Assembly: GCA_024642705.1 (NCBI GenBank)
Contig: JAHEAQ010000051.1
Coordinates: forward strand, 1 to 38,310
Direction: 5' to 3'
Origin: Bacteroidota bacterium
GTDB taxonomy: Bacteria > Bacteroidota > Bacteroidia > Chitinophagales > Saprospiraceae
Length of the DNA stretch: 38,310 nt
Positions 17,046-25,669 of this stretch are shown piece by piece; position 1 is the first letter of the stretch; every line of letters begins with the position of its first letter. A program made the position numbers and the translations under genes. Below the pieces are notes generated by a model. The model was given only the letters and a program-made list of their open reading frames with translations, was not told where the DNA came from and did not search any database.

Positions 17046-18941
17046 CTATGCATAAGCTCGAGCATCAATATTTTCCATGTAGTTGATAAAAGCTTTGTTT
17101 ACAACTCTTATTCCACCAGGAGTTGGATAATTACCTGAGAAATACCAATCTCCTTTATTTTCAGGGCAAGCTAAATGCAAATTTTCGACCGTTTGGTATA
17201 TAACTTTTACTTCAGGTTTTAATCCTGGTGGTGTTAAAAGTTCACCAATTTTATCACTTATCATATCATAAGGAAATTCATCATAAATCTGTTGAACTTC
17301 ATTTTTTAGGTCTTCATCCGGAACTCCAACCATAGCCTTGCATCTAATATATGTCTCTTCTAATAAATGTTCCTTGTTGTGCTCTTTTAATAACTCTACT
17401 AAAGCACGAAAAGCAACAAAACTGATCATTTTAGACATATCGATTCCATAACAATCAGGGTATCTTATTTGGGGTGCTGAAGAGACAATTACAATTTTTT
17501 TGGGTTGAAGCCTAGAAAGAATTTTAAGTATTGAGTTTCGTAAAGTAGTTCCTCTTACAATGGAGTCATCAATAAGTACAATCGTATCAACTTCATTTTT
17601 CACAATACCATAAGTCACATCATAAACGTGAGGGACCATTAATCCTCTGCTATTATCATCAGCAATAAAAGTTCTTATTTTATCATCCTTCACCGCCAAT
17701 TTTTCAAATCTAGGGCGAAGAGACAATATTTCTTCCAATTTTTCAACGTTTGGAGTAGCTCCTAAGGCTTTAATTTTTTCAGTTTTCTGCTTATTTAATG
17801 CATCTTCCAATCCTTGCATCATGCCAAAAAAAGCAGATTCCGCTGTATTGGGAATAAATGAAAACACTGTATTTTTGAAATCGTGATTTACTTCTTGGAG
17901 AATTTTATCACAAACTAGCTCTCCTAGTTTTTTTCTTTCCAAGTAAATATCTCTATCTGTGCCTCTTGAGAAATAAATTCGTTCAAAGGAACAAGCTTTT
18001 CTTTCTTGTTCTTCTTTGCATTGAACTTCGGTAATTTCTCCATTTTTCCTTATGATCAAAGCATGCCCAGGTTTTAATTCTTTAACCTGACTGTACTGCA
18101 CATCAATTGCTGTTTGAATAGCTGGTCTTTCAGATGCAACGACTGCAATTTCATCGTCATAGTAATAATATGCTGGTCTAATTCCAGCAGGATCTCGGAT
18201 TACAAAGGCGTCTCCATGTCCAATTAATCCTGCAATGACATAACCACCATCAAATTTTCTGAAGGACCTTTGTAAAAATCGTTGAATGTCCAAATGCTCT
18301 GCAATCAGCGAATTAATTTCTTGATTGTTATAGCCTTCTGGTTTGAACCATGAATGTAATCGTTGAACTTCATCATCTAAAAAATGTCCAATTTTTTCGA
18401 GAACAGTAACGGTGTCCGATTTTTCTTTTGGGTATTGACCAAGATTAACAAGCTCATCAAAAAGTTCTTCCACATTGGTCAAGTTAAAATTGCCCGCAAC
18501 AACAAGATTTCTGCTGATGTAATTATTCTGCCTTAAAAAAGGGTGACAATTTTCAATAGAATTGTTTCCATGAGTTCCATATCTTAAATGACCTAAAAGC
18601 AATTCACCAGTATAAGGAACATTTGCTTTCAGCCATTCAGGATCATTTAGCTGCCTATCTGTTAATTTGTCAAAATGACTAAAAACACCTTCGAATAAAT
18701 CTTTCAAATAAGCTCCAGAAACAGACCGTTTTCTAGAGATATATCTGCTCCCAGGATTCATATCCAACTTGATTGTTGCCAATCCAGCTCCATCTTGGCC
18801 CCTGTTTCTTTGCTTTTGCATCAGCAGCTGCATTTTGTCAAGCCCATAAAGCGGGGTTCCGTATTTCTCATGGTAGAATTCCAGAGGTTTTAATAAACGA
18901 ACTACGGCAAGACCGCATTCATGCTTTATTTGGTCACTCAT
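17046..18941 (-). CDS. PurF-like amidophosphoribosyltransferase, long form
   Basis: Class II glutamine amidotransferase joined to a phosphoribosyltransferase domain, the layout of PurF, which makes phosphoribosylamine from PRPP and glutamine in purine synthesis. MSDQIKHE precedes Cys9, so an eight-residue propeptide is probably removed to free the nucleophile, as in Bacillus PurF. The glutaminase half shows RNRGQDGAGL (45-54) and GHLRYGTHG (117-125). The PRPP motif is TIVLIDDSIVRGTT (453-466). Two oddities: it is 631 residues, against about 470-505 for classical PurF, and the oxyanion-hole segment usually read as HNGNLTN is GNFNLTN (150-156), with Phe in place of Gly. Long PurF-like proteins occur in Bacteroidota and may coexist with a classical PurF. 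A TAACTTTG box lies 20 bases upstream. Confidence 0.82.
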   Translation of the reverse strand: MSDQIKHECGLAVVRLLKPLEFYHEKYGTPLYGLDKMQLLMQKQRNRGQDGAGLATIKLDMNPGSRYISRKRSVSGAYLKDLFEGVFSHFDKLTDRQLNDPEWLKANVPYTGELLLGHLRYGTHGNNSIENCHPFLRQNNYISRNLVVAGNFNLTNVEELFDELVNLGQYPKEKSDTVTVLEKIGHFLDDEVQRLHSWFKPEGYNNQEINSLIAEHLDIQRFLQRSFRKFDGGYVIAGLIGHGDAFVIRDPAGIRPAYYYYDDEIAVVASERPAIQTAIDVQYSQVKELKPGHALIIRKNGEITEVQCKEEQERKACSFERIYFSRGTDRDIYLERKKLGELVCDKILQEVNHDFKNTVFSFIPNTAESAFFGMMQGLEDALNKQKTEKIKALGATPNVEKLEEILSLRPRFEKLAVKDDKIRTFIADDNSRGLMVPHVYDVTYGIVKNEVDTIVLIDDSIVRGTTLRNSILKILSRLQPKKIVIVSSAPQIRYPDCYGIDMSKMISFVAFRALVELLKEHNKEHLLEETYIRCKAMVGVPDEDLKNEVQQIYDEFPYDMISDKIGELLTPPGLKPEVKVIYQTVENLHLACPENKGDWYFSGNYPTPGGIRVVNKAFINYMENIDARAYA

Positions 18942-18960
18942 TAGGTACAGAATTAAAATG

Positions 18961-18968
18961 CAAAGTTA
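18961..18968 (-). promoter_or_regulatory. Candidate -7 box TAACTTTG for the PurF-like gene
   Basis: The minus strand reads TAACTTTG, an exact TAnnTTTG match, ending 19 bases before the ATG at 18941. The -33 region has no good TTTG at the expected spacing. Supported by its distance from the start and by the identical box on the divergent gene. Confidence 0.4.
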
Positions 18969-19291
18969 ATTATATTAAACAATAGAAGTAATTTATTCAC
19001 TTAAGAATAAATTTTGTTTCCATGTTACATTTGAATTCAATCCATTGAAACATTTCAAACAAGTCTTTCATACTGCTTTGTTTATAAAAACCTAAGTAAA
19101 AGTAAAGAAACAAAATTCGACCATTTTTTGTTTAAAAACTTAAATTCCGCCTAAAAGATGGTTGTATTCTTACCTTCAATTTATTTTTTTAAAAATAAAG
19201 CTTGAAATTATAAACGATTGAAATTCAGGTAATAATACATATAATTTGGCATTTTTTATAAATTGAATTCAAATCATCATTGAAAATTCGT

Positions 19292-19299
19292 TAACTTTG
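19292..19299 (+). promoter_or_regulatory. Candidate -7 box TAACTTTG for the small membrane-protein/mutL run
   Basis: TAACTTTG ends only five bases before the ATG at 19305. If used, transcription would begin at or next to the ATG and give a leaderless or nearly leaderless message. The -33 element is poor (TTC in place of TTG at about the right distance). Confidence 0.4.
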
Positions 19300-19304
19300 T
19301 ACAT

Positions 19305-19619
19305 ATGGCAATATTTTCTTTTTTTAAAAGTCCGAAACCTAAACAATTCAATTTCAAACCTAGGTACTATGATGCCAATAAAGAACGTTTGAAAGAAGTG
19401 TTGAGTAGGCATGAAAACGCATCGGAGTCTGACCCAGATGCAATGAAATCCCGAATTAGTATGGGTTTCAAAGCGAAGGGCGGTTTTGATCGTAGTTATG
19501 AGTCAAAAATTCGAAGAAAATCAAATAGGACTTTATTGTTAGTTTTAGTCGTTTTAGTATTGTTATCTTTTTTACTTTTGTCTCGTTATTTACCTGAGAT
19601 AGTGAAATTAGTTGAATAA
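19305..19619 (+). CDS. Small C-terminally anchored membrane protein
   Basis: A 104-residue basic protein. The N-terminal half is cytoplasmic and contains FNFKPRYYDANKERLKEVL (16-34) and an SRISMGFKAKGGF stretch (about 48-60). One transmembrane helix follows at about 77-96 (LLVLVVLVLLSFLLLSRYL). I recall similar short PRYY...-plus-one-helix proteins in Flavobacteria, sometimes mislabelled as a riboflavin synthase subunit and found near ribH or mutL; there is no riboflavin enzyme motif here. It is 12 bases upstream of mutL and probably shares its transcript. Function unknown. Confidence 0.75.
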   Translation: MAIFSFFKSPKPKQFNFKPRYYDANKERLKEVLSRHENASESDPDAMKSRISMGFKAKGGFDRSYESKIRRKSNRTLLLVLVVLVLLSFLLLSRYLPEIVKLVE

Positions 19620-19631
19620 AATTTTTTATTT

Positions 19632-21440
19632 ATGGCTGATATTATTCAGCTTCTTCCAGATTCTATTGCAAATCAGATAGCTGCCGGAGAAGTTGTACAG
19701 CGCCCATCATCTATCGTCAAAGAACTGATGGAAAATGCAATAGATGCAGGCGCTACTGAAGTTAAGGTGATTTTAAAAGATGCAGGCAAAAGTCTAATCC
19801 AAGTGGTAGATAATGGCAAAGGTATGAGCGATACAGACGCTAGAATGTGCTTTGAAAGACATGCCACTTCAAAAATTAGAACTGCTGAAGATCTTTTTTC
19901 TATACATACTATGGGATTTCGAGGCGAAGCTTTGGCCTCTATTGCAGGTGTAGCAAAAGTTGACTTGGTCACAAGAACCATCGATTCTGATGTAGCTGCC
20001 AATGTTCGGGTAGAAGGTTCTAAAATTACCAAACAAGAGATTTGTCAGGGATCATTAGGTACTAATATTTCAGTTAAAAATTTGTTTTATAATGTACCTG
20101 CTAGAAGAAAATTCCTTAAATCTGATCCTACAGAATACAAACATTCGCTAGATGAAATATATAGAATTGTACTTTCGTATCCCGAAATTAAATTCAGTAT
20201 TTTTCATAACAATAATAGTGTTCTCACTTTGCCAGCAAGCAATCTCAGGCAAAGGATTGTAAATGTGATTGGAAAATCTGTGAATGACAAACTTGTACCA
20301 GTAGAAGTTGAAACTGACAATTTAAAACTAACAGGATTTGTTGGAAAACCAGAATCATCTAAAAAAAGTCGAGGAGATCAATATTTATTTGTCAATAGGC
20401 GATTTATCAAAAGTAATTATATCAATCATGCTATAAAAATTGCATATGAAGATTTAATAGCGTCAGATCAAACACCCATTTATTTTCTTTTTTTGGATAT
20501 TGATGCTTCAAAGATTGATGTAAATGTTCACCCAACAAAGCAAGAAATTAAATTTGAGGAAGAAAGATTAATATACAACTATATCAGAGTTGCAGTAAGA
20601 CATGCTTTAGGACAATATAGCATCACGCCAGTTCTTGATTTTAGCAGAGAAAATACTTTCACCCAAAGATCCAATGTGGGAACAAATAAAAATGCTGATC
20701 TGTACAATGCATCTCAAAAATCTTCTCTTGAAAAAGAAAAATTGAAAAATTGGGAGCAAATATATGAAGGCATGATAACAGTAGAACCCGAAAATTTGAA
20801 TGCTACCAGCAAATTTCAATCTGAATTAATTACAGATGAAGATGAAAAAAGGAACACATACAATAGTGACGTTATAACAAATAGACCATATCAAATTCAT
20901 AATGCGTATGTGATTAATCCTATAAAATCGGGCTTCCTTATTATTGACCAGCAAAGAGCAATGGAAAGAATTTATTATGAAGAATTTCTTGAAAGTATAA
21001 AGAATCAAGAAGTATTGGCTCAGAAAAAATTGTTCCCTAAACCAATAGAATTATCGGCAGCAAAATCAGAAGTTATACATTCAATGAAAGACCATTTATT
21101 TTGTATGGGTCTAGAAATTGAAGAATTTGGAAAAAATTCATTTATTATTCATTCTTTACCATCTGGAATGGAAAGCAATATTGATGAATCTATTCTAATC
21201 GAAGAATTAATTAGTCAATTCCAAGAAAATGTGGACATGAAACTTGGTTTTGAAGAAAGTATAGCTGCAAGCTTGGCTTCCAAAAAAGCGACAAAAAGGG
21301 GAAAGGCTTTGGAACCAGTTGAGATGCAAATATTAATAGACAAATTATTCGCTTGCGAGAATCCTTTTACTAATGCCCATGGAAATAAGTGTTTTATTAC
21401 TATGGAATTAGATGAACTGAAAAAGCGTTTCAATAGTTAA
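19632..21440 (+). CDS. mutL: DNA mismatch repair protein MutL
   Basis: Mismatch-repair ATPase that couples MutS recognition to strand removal. The N-terminal GHKL ATPase is complete: KELMENAIDAGA (31-42), DNGKGM, and GFRGEALASIAG; the QYLFVNRRFI and VDVNVHPTKQEIKF transducer motifs follow. The C-terminal dimerisation domain begins near 425. The endonuclease motif DQHA(X)2E(X)4E reads DQQRAMERIYYE (439-450): Asp and both Glu are kept but His is Gln441. The CPHG motif reads NAHG, with Ala582 in place of Cys and His583 kept; the ACKxAxK helix reads ASKKATK. Length is 602 residues. It follows the small membrane-protein gene by 12 bases and precedes two rhomboid genes. Confidence 0.96.
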   Translation: MADIIQLLPDSIANQIAAGEVVQRPSSIVKELMENAIDAGATEVKVILKDAGKSLIQVVDNGKGMSDTDARMCFERHATSKIRTAEDLFSIHTMGFRGEALASIAGVAKVDLVTRTIDSDVAANVRVEGSKITKQEICQGSLGTNISVKNLFYNVPARRKFLKSDPTEYKHSLDEIYRIVLSYPEIKFSIFHNNNSVLTLPASNLRQRIVNVIGKSVNDKLVPVEVETDNLKLTGFVGKPESSKKSRGDQYLFVNRRFIKSNYINHAIKIAYEDLIASDQTPIYFLFLDIDASKIDVNVHPTKQEIKFEEERLIYNYIRVAVRHALGQYSITPVLDFSRENTFTQRSNVGTNKNADLYNASQKSSLEKEKLKNWEQIYEGMITVEPENLNATSKFQSELITDEDEKRNTYNSDVITNRPYQIHNAYVINPIKSGFLIIDQQRAMERIYYEEFLESIKNQEVLAQKKLFPKPIELSAAKSEVIHSMKDHLFCMGLEIEEFGKNSFIIHSLPSGMESNIDESILIEELISQFQENVDMKLGFEESIAASLASKKATKRGKALEPVEMQILIDKLFACENPFTNAHGNKCFITMELDELKKRFNS

Positions 21441-21448
21441 TGTAGATT

Positions 21449-22162
21449 ATGATGAATAACATTACTGATGTCGTGAAGAACTTGATTATAATAAACGCCA
21501 TAATATTTATTGGTGTAAGTATGACGGTTCAATTTTCTGGATTAAATATTGAACAATATTTCGAGCTTTATTCGCCTTTGTCGAATAATTTCAAGCCTGT
21601 ACAATTGGTAACCCACATGTTTATGCACGGCTCTATTAGCCATTTATTTTTCAATATGCTTTCCTTATTTTTTTTAGGCCCATATGTTGAACATAGGATG
21701 GGCTCGAAAAGGTTTTTAATTTTCTATTTAGTTTGTGGTTTTGGTGCAATGCTATCACATTTGGGTGTAGGTTATCTAGCTGTAGCAGACCTTACTAGGT
21801 TAATTAGCCCAGAACAACTCAACACTTTATTAACTGCAGGATCCTATACAGGTACTGGATTGAGTAACATGCAAGCGCAAGAAATTTTTACTTCTTTGAA
21901 CACACCTGTTGTTGGAGCTTCAGGAGCAATATATGGTGTGATTATTGCTTTTGCTTTGTTCTACCCAAATTTACAATTAATGTTATTGTTTCCACCTATA
22001 CCAATTAAAGCAAAATACTTAGCTTTGATTATCATTGCCATTGATTTGTTTTCAGGAGTTAGTGGTCACAAAACTGGAGTTGCTCATTTTGCTCATCTTG
22101 GCGGAGGTTTAACGGGATTAATACTCATTTTAATTTGGTATAAAAATATTTTTAAGAGATAA
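21449..22162 (+). CDS. Rhomboid family intramembrane serine protease (first copy)
   Basis: Six-helix intramembrane protease of 237 residues that cuts transmembrane substrates. It has the HGSISHLFFNML motif (60-71), the active-site GASG with Ser158, and VAHFAHLGGGLTG with catalytic His216. The loop between helices 3 and 4 (about 112-150) is long. It begins with two ATGs eight bases after mutL, and a second rhomboid gene follows five bases after its stop. This mutL-linked pair is a familiar arrangement in Bacteroidota. Substrates are unknown. Confidence 0.93.
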   Translation: MMNNITDVVKNLIIINAIIFIGVSMTVQFSGLNIEQYFELYSPLSNNFKPVQLVTHMFMHGSISHLFFNMLSLFFLGPYVEHRMGSKRFLIFYLVCGFGAMLSHLGVGYLAVADLTRLISPEQLNTLLTAGSYTGTGLSNMQAQEIFTSLNTPVVGASGAIYGVIIAFALFYPNLQLMLLFPPIPIKAKYLALIIIAIDLFSGVSGHKTGVAHFAHLGGGLTGLILILIWYKNIFKR

Positions 22163-22167
22163 TAAAT

Positions 22168-23094
22168 ATGTTTCAATCAATTCTTGATGATTTAAAAATT
22201 TATTTTCAATCTGGCAACATGATTTCTAGATTGATTATCATTAATGTGATTGTTTTTATAGTCATTCTATTTGTAAAGCTTGGGCTGATGTCAACTGGAG
22301 ATCAATATCCAGAAAATATTAGAATTTTTACAAAATACATCGCCTTAAGTAGTGATTTGTGGTTTAATTTAAAACATCCTTGGGTTCTAATTACCCATGC
22401 TTTTACTCATTTTGGCTTTTTTCACATATTATTCAATATGCTGTACCTTATATGGTTTGGTAGAATTGTTGGTGATTTACTTGGTGATCATAGAATACTT
22501 CCTTTGTACATACTAGGCACACTATGCGGTGCTGTATTTTATATTACTTATGCTAGCTTTTTCATCAATGGTTATGTACCTGCTTACGGAGCTTCTGCAG
22601 CAGTTTGGGCCATCATTATGGCAGCTGGATTCATTGCACCTGATTACAATGTGAATTTAATATTAATTGGGCCAGTAAGAATTAAGTATATTATCGCCGT
22701 ATTGATTGTGCTTAATTTATTATCCTTTACATCAATGGAAAATGTAGGTGGTCAAATTGCACATTTAGGTGGTGGTATAATTGGAGGGTTATTTGTGGTT
22801 GGCCTAAGAAATGGCAGAGATATAGCAGCTCCGATAAACGATATTTTAGACAAATTATCAAATATTATTAGTGGCTCAGGACAATCCAAACCGAAAGTTA
22901 AAAGCCCCTTAAAAGTTAGTTTTAAAGCAGAAGATAGAAGATTTTTGGCCAATCGTCATTCTGATGAATCATTCGACAACCAATCAAGTTCTGTCAGACT
23001 TGATGAAATTCTTGATAAAATAAAAGAAAAGGGAATTGATAGCCTAAATAAGGATGAAAGACATTTTTTAGATCAACAAAGTAAAAAGAACTAA
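22168..23094 (+). CDS. Rhomboid family protease (second copy) with C-terminal DUF6576-like tail
   Basis: A 308-residue rhomboid paralogue. The membrane core (20-215) shows THFGFFHILFNMLYL (80-94), active-site GASA with Ser143 (Ala in place of the final Gly) and IAHLGGGIIGG with His199. A cytoplasmic tail follows (about 216-308), ending in RLDEILDKIKEKGIDSLNKDERHFLDQQS, the short helical module called DUF6576 that is common on these proteins. The catalytic dyad is present, so activity is likely despite GASA. It lies five bases after the first rhomboid, and the next gene starts at the base after its stop. Confidence 0.92.
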   Translation: MFQSILDDLKIYFQSGNMISRLIIINVIVFIVILFVKLGLMSTGDQYPENIRIFTKYIALSSDLWFNLKHPWVLITHAFTHFGFFHILFNMLYLIWFGRIVGDLLGDHRILPLYILGTLCGAVFYITYASFFINGYVPAYGASAAVWAIIMAAGFIAPDYNVNLILIGPVRIKYIIAVLIVLNLLSFTSMENVGGQIAHLGGGIIGGLFVVGLRNGRDIAAPINDILDKLSNIISGSGQSKPKVKSPLKVSFKAEDRRFLANRHSDESFDNQSSSVRLDEILDKIKEKGIDSLNKDERHFLDQQSKKN

Positions 23095-24153
23095 TTGAAA
23101 AAAATTCTTAAATTTTTTGTTATCCTAAATATCATATTGGCAAGCATCACATTGCTGTCCTATCTATCGCCAATTGCCAATCCCAAAATATTTTGGCCTA
23201 TTTCCGTTATTGCAGTTTTTTATCCATGGCTTTTACTTTCTAATGTTTTGTTTGTTATTTTTTGGATGTTTTACAAATTGAGATTTGCAAGCATTTCAAT
23301 TATTACAATCCTTATTGGCTATAATTTCTTTAATGAATTTATTGGATTTAGCAGTGCAGGGTTTCAATCAAATCCTAATCAGCTTGAAATACTAAGTTTT
23401 AACACTCAAAATCTCAATTATATATTCAAAAGTGAGGAAGGAAGAACTAACAGATCCAATCAATTTTTTTCATTTTTGAATGAATACAAAGATGTGGATG
23501 TTATATGTGCTCAAGAAATTGGAACTAGATCCTTAGAATTGTGGCATAAAAAAATGAAATTTCCCAACCAATTCGCACCTGAAAAAGTAGGACCCGTTAT
23601 TTTTAGCAAACATCCAATCATAAATAAAGGGCAAATTCATTCTTCTACAAGTACAATTAATTCTTGCTTGTGGGTTGATATAAATGTTAGAGGTACAACG
23701 ATTAGAATTTATAATCTTCATATGCAATCTAATAAAATCACTATGACGGCGGCTAAAGTTATAGATGATGCTAATCCTCAAAACAAAGAAACTTGGAATG
23801 GCGTGAAATCAATTATTGAACGTTATAAACAAAACGCAACCTACAGGATTGAACATGCGGAAAGGATAAGGGCTCATATGCTTGATTGCCCATATCCAAT
23901 TGTTTTAGCTGGAGATTTCAATGACGTTCCTCAATCTTTTTTATATCATATATTGGCAAAAGACCTGAAAGATAGCTTTAACCAACAAGGAAGTGGTTTA
24001 GGTATAACTTTTGCAGGAAAGATTCCTGCATTAAGAATTGATTATATTTTGGTAGATAAAAAATTTGAAATCCAAAATCATGAAATTTTACACAACAATT
24101 TTTCGGACCACTATGCTATAAAGAGCATTATTACATTAAAAGAACAACAATAA
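23095..24153 (+). CDS. Membrane-anchored endonuclease/exonuclease/phosphatase (EEP) family protein
   Basis: Metal-dependent phosphohydrolase of the DNase I-like EEP superfamily. About three N-terminal transmembrane helices (5-25, 34-56, 65-84) precede a catalytic domain facing outward. Motifs: ILSFNTQNL (99-107), CAQEIG with Glu141, YNLHMQSNK with His209, LAGDFNDVP with Asp274/Asn276, RIDYILV with Asp316 and SDHY with Asp338/His339. All active-site residues are kept. The start is TTG at 23095, right after the rhomboid stop: it gives a normal KKILKFF leader, whereas the first ATG would be codon 58, inside the second helix. The substrate (DNA, phospholipid or inositol phosphate) is not shown. 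Confidence 0.9.
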   Translation: MKKILKFFVILNIILASITLLSYLSPIANPKIFWPISVIAVFYPWLLLSNVLFVIFWMFYKLRFASISIITILIGYNFFNEFIGFSSAGFQSNPNQLEILSFNTQNLNYIFKSEEGRTNRSNQFFSFLNEYKDVDVICAQEIGTRSLELWHKKMKFPNQFAPEKVGPVIFSKHPIINKGQIHSSTSTINSCLWVDINVRGTTIRIYNLHMQSNKITMTAAKVIDDANPQNKETWNGVKSIIERYKQNATYRIEHAERIRAHMLDCPYPIVLAGDFNDVPQSFLYHILAKDLKDSFNQQGSGLGITFAGKIPALRIDYILVDKKFEIQNHEILHNNFSDHYAIKSIITLKEQQ

Positions 24154-24180
24154 TTTATAATTACATATCAGTTAAAAGAG

Positions 24181-25662
24181 ATGGGAAAAGAACTTTACTT
24201 ATATAACAGTTTAAGCAGAAAAAAAGAATTATTTAAACCGATACATGAAGGTTTAGTGGGAATGTATGTTTGTGGACCAACTGTTTATAGTGATGTACAT
24301 TTAGGAAATTGTCTAACATTCGTGAGGTTCGATATTATTTATCGAACACTATTACATTTAGGTTATAAAGTCCGTTACGTTCGAAATATTACGGATGTTG
24401 GTCATTTGCTAGATGATGGTGAGGATAGAATTTCTAAAGGAGCAAGAATCGAGCAATTGGAACCAATGGAAGTTGTCCAAAAATATGCAAATGGATTTCA
24501 CGACATTATGGATGTTTTCAATGCACTAAGACCAAGTATAGAGCCAAGAGCTACAGGTCATATAATAGAGCAAATTGAAATGGTGGAACAGATTTTAAAA
24601 AATGGATTTGCATATATCAAAAACGGATCTGTTTATTTTGATACTATTAAATTTGCGGCAGAAAAGAAAGTCTATGGTGAACTATCTGGCAGAATAATTG
24701 AGGATTTATTGGTCGAGACTAGAGATCTGAATAATCAGGATGAGAAAAACCATCCAGCTGATTTTGCGATATGGATGAATGCATCGCCAGAGCATATTAT
24801 GAGATGGAATTCGCCGTGGGGTGAAGGATTTCCAGGTTGGCATCTTGAATGTTCTGCTATGTCTACTAAATATCTTGGAAAAACATTTGATATTCATGGA
24901 GGAGGGAATGATTTGAAATTTCCTCATCATGAAAATGAAGTAGCTCAAAATGTAGGGGCTTGTGGTTGCGCACCTGCAAATTATTGGTTGCATACCAATA
25001 TGCTTTTGATGAATGGTAGAAAAATGTCGAAAAGTGATGGCAACACGATCTCTCCTTCTGAGCTATTTACAGGAGAAAGTGAACATGTGTCAAAAGGCTA
25101 CAATCCTATGATAGTAAGATTTTTTATGCTTCAATCACATTACAGGAGCACTTTAGACCTTACCGATGATGGTCTGCAAGCAGCAGAGAAAGGGTACAAA
25201 AGAATCATGGAATGTTTGAAAATTGTTCCAAATTTGGTTGGTTCTGGAAAAGTTGAAACTAATCTAGATAAGGAAATTTTAGAATTAATTGATGCAGCAG
25301 AACAAGATATGTGTGATGATTTTAACACTCCAAAAGCATTGTCCCGTTATTTCGAATTGTGCAATAAAATAAATTCGTTCAAGGATGGAAAACTAGACTT
25401 GTCTGAAGTACTTCCATCTACTTTATTAAAATTACAAAAAGAATTTCCAGAATTGATATTTAATGTGCTTGGTTTGAAAGATCTAGGTGAATCAAACACA
25501 TCTGAAACTTTGAACGGTTTAATGCAATTGATTATTGAATTAAGACAAAAGGCTAGAGAGGAAAAAAATTGGGGTACTTCAGATAAGATTAGAGATAGTT
25601 TGAATGCCTTAGAAATTCAGATTAAGGACGGAAAAGAAGAAACTTCTTGGTCATTAAAGTAA
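24181..25662 (+). CDS. cysS: Cysteine--tRNA ligase
   Basis: Class I aminoacyl-tRNA synthetase that charges tRNA-Cys. It has the zinc cysteine in YVCGPTVYSDVHLGN (Cys31) with the HIGH motif as HLGN (40-43), further zinc ligands Cys224, His249 and Glu253, and KMSKS at 281-285, followed by the DALR-type helical domain. Length is 493 residues, normal for the family. It starts 27 bases after the EEP gene, and the M28 gene begins seven bases after its stop, so it sits inside the long plus-strand run that begins with the small membrane-protein gene. Confidence 0.98.
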   Translation: MGKELYLYNSLSRKKELFKPIHEGLVGMYVCGPTVYSDVHLGNCLTFVRFDIIYRTLLHLGYKVRYVRNITDVGHLLDDGEDRISKGARIEQLEPMEVVQKYANGFHDIMDVFNALRPSIEPRATGHIIEQIEMVEQILKNGFAYIKNGSVYFDTIKFAAEKKVYGELSGRIIEDLLVETRDLNNQDEKNHPADFAIWMNASPEHIMRWNSPWGEGFPGWHLECSAMSTKYLGKTFDIHGGGNDLKFPHHENEVAQNVGACGCAPANYWLHTNMLLMNGRKMSKSDGNTISPSELFTGESEHVSKGYNPMIVRFFMLQSHYRSTLDLTDDGLQAAEKGYKRIMECLKIVPNLVGSGKVETNLDKEILELIDAAEQDMCDDFNTPKALSRYFELCNKINSFKDGKLDLSEVLPSTLLKLQKEFPELIFNVLGLKDLGESNTSETLNGLMQLIIELRQKAREEKNWGTSDKIRDSLNALEIQIKDGKEETSWSLK

Positions 25663-25669
25663 AAAAAGC

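Larger units (their letters stand above)
18942..19304. other. 363-base divergent intergenic region
   Basis: No convincing gene. It separates the minus-strand PurF-like gene from the plus-strand small membrane-protein gene. Each end carries the same -7-type box, TAACTTTG, facing its own gene. An AT-only inverted repeat lies at 19180-19199 (TTTATTTTT-TT-AAAAATAAA). I see no riboswitch fold or RNA gene. Confidence 0.6.

Noticed and set aside
19180-19199. AT-only inverted repeat in the purF/mutL divergent region
   Set aside because: Made only of A and T runs; expected by chance in this composition.
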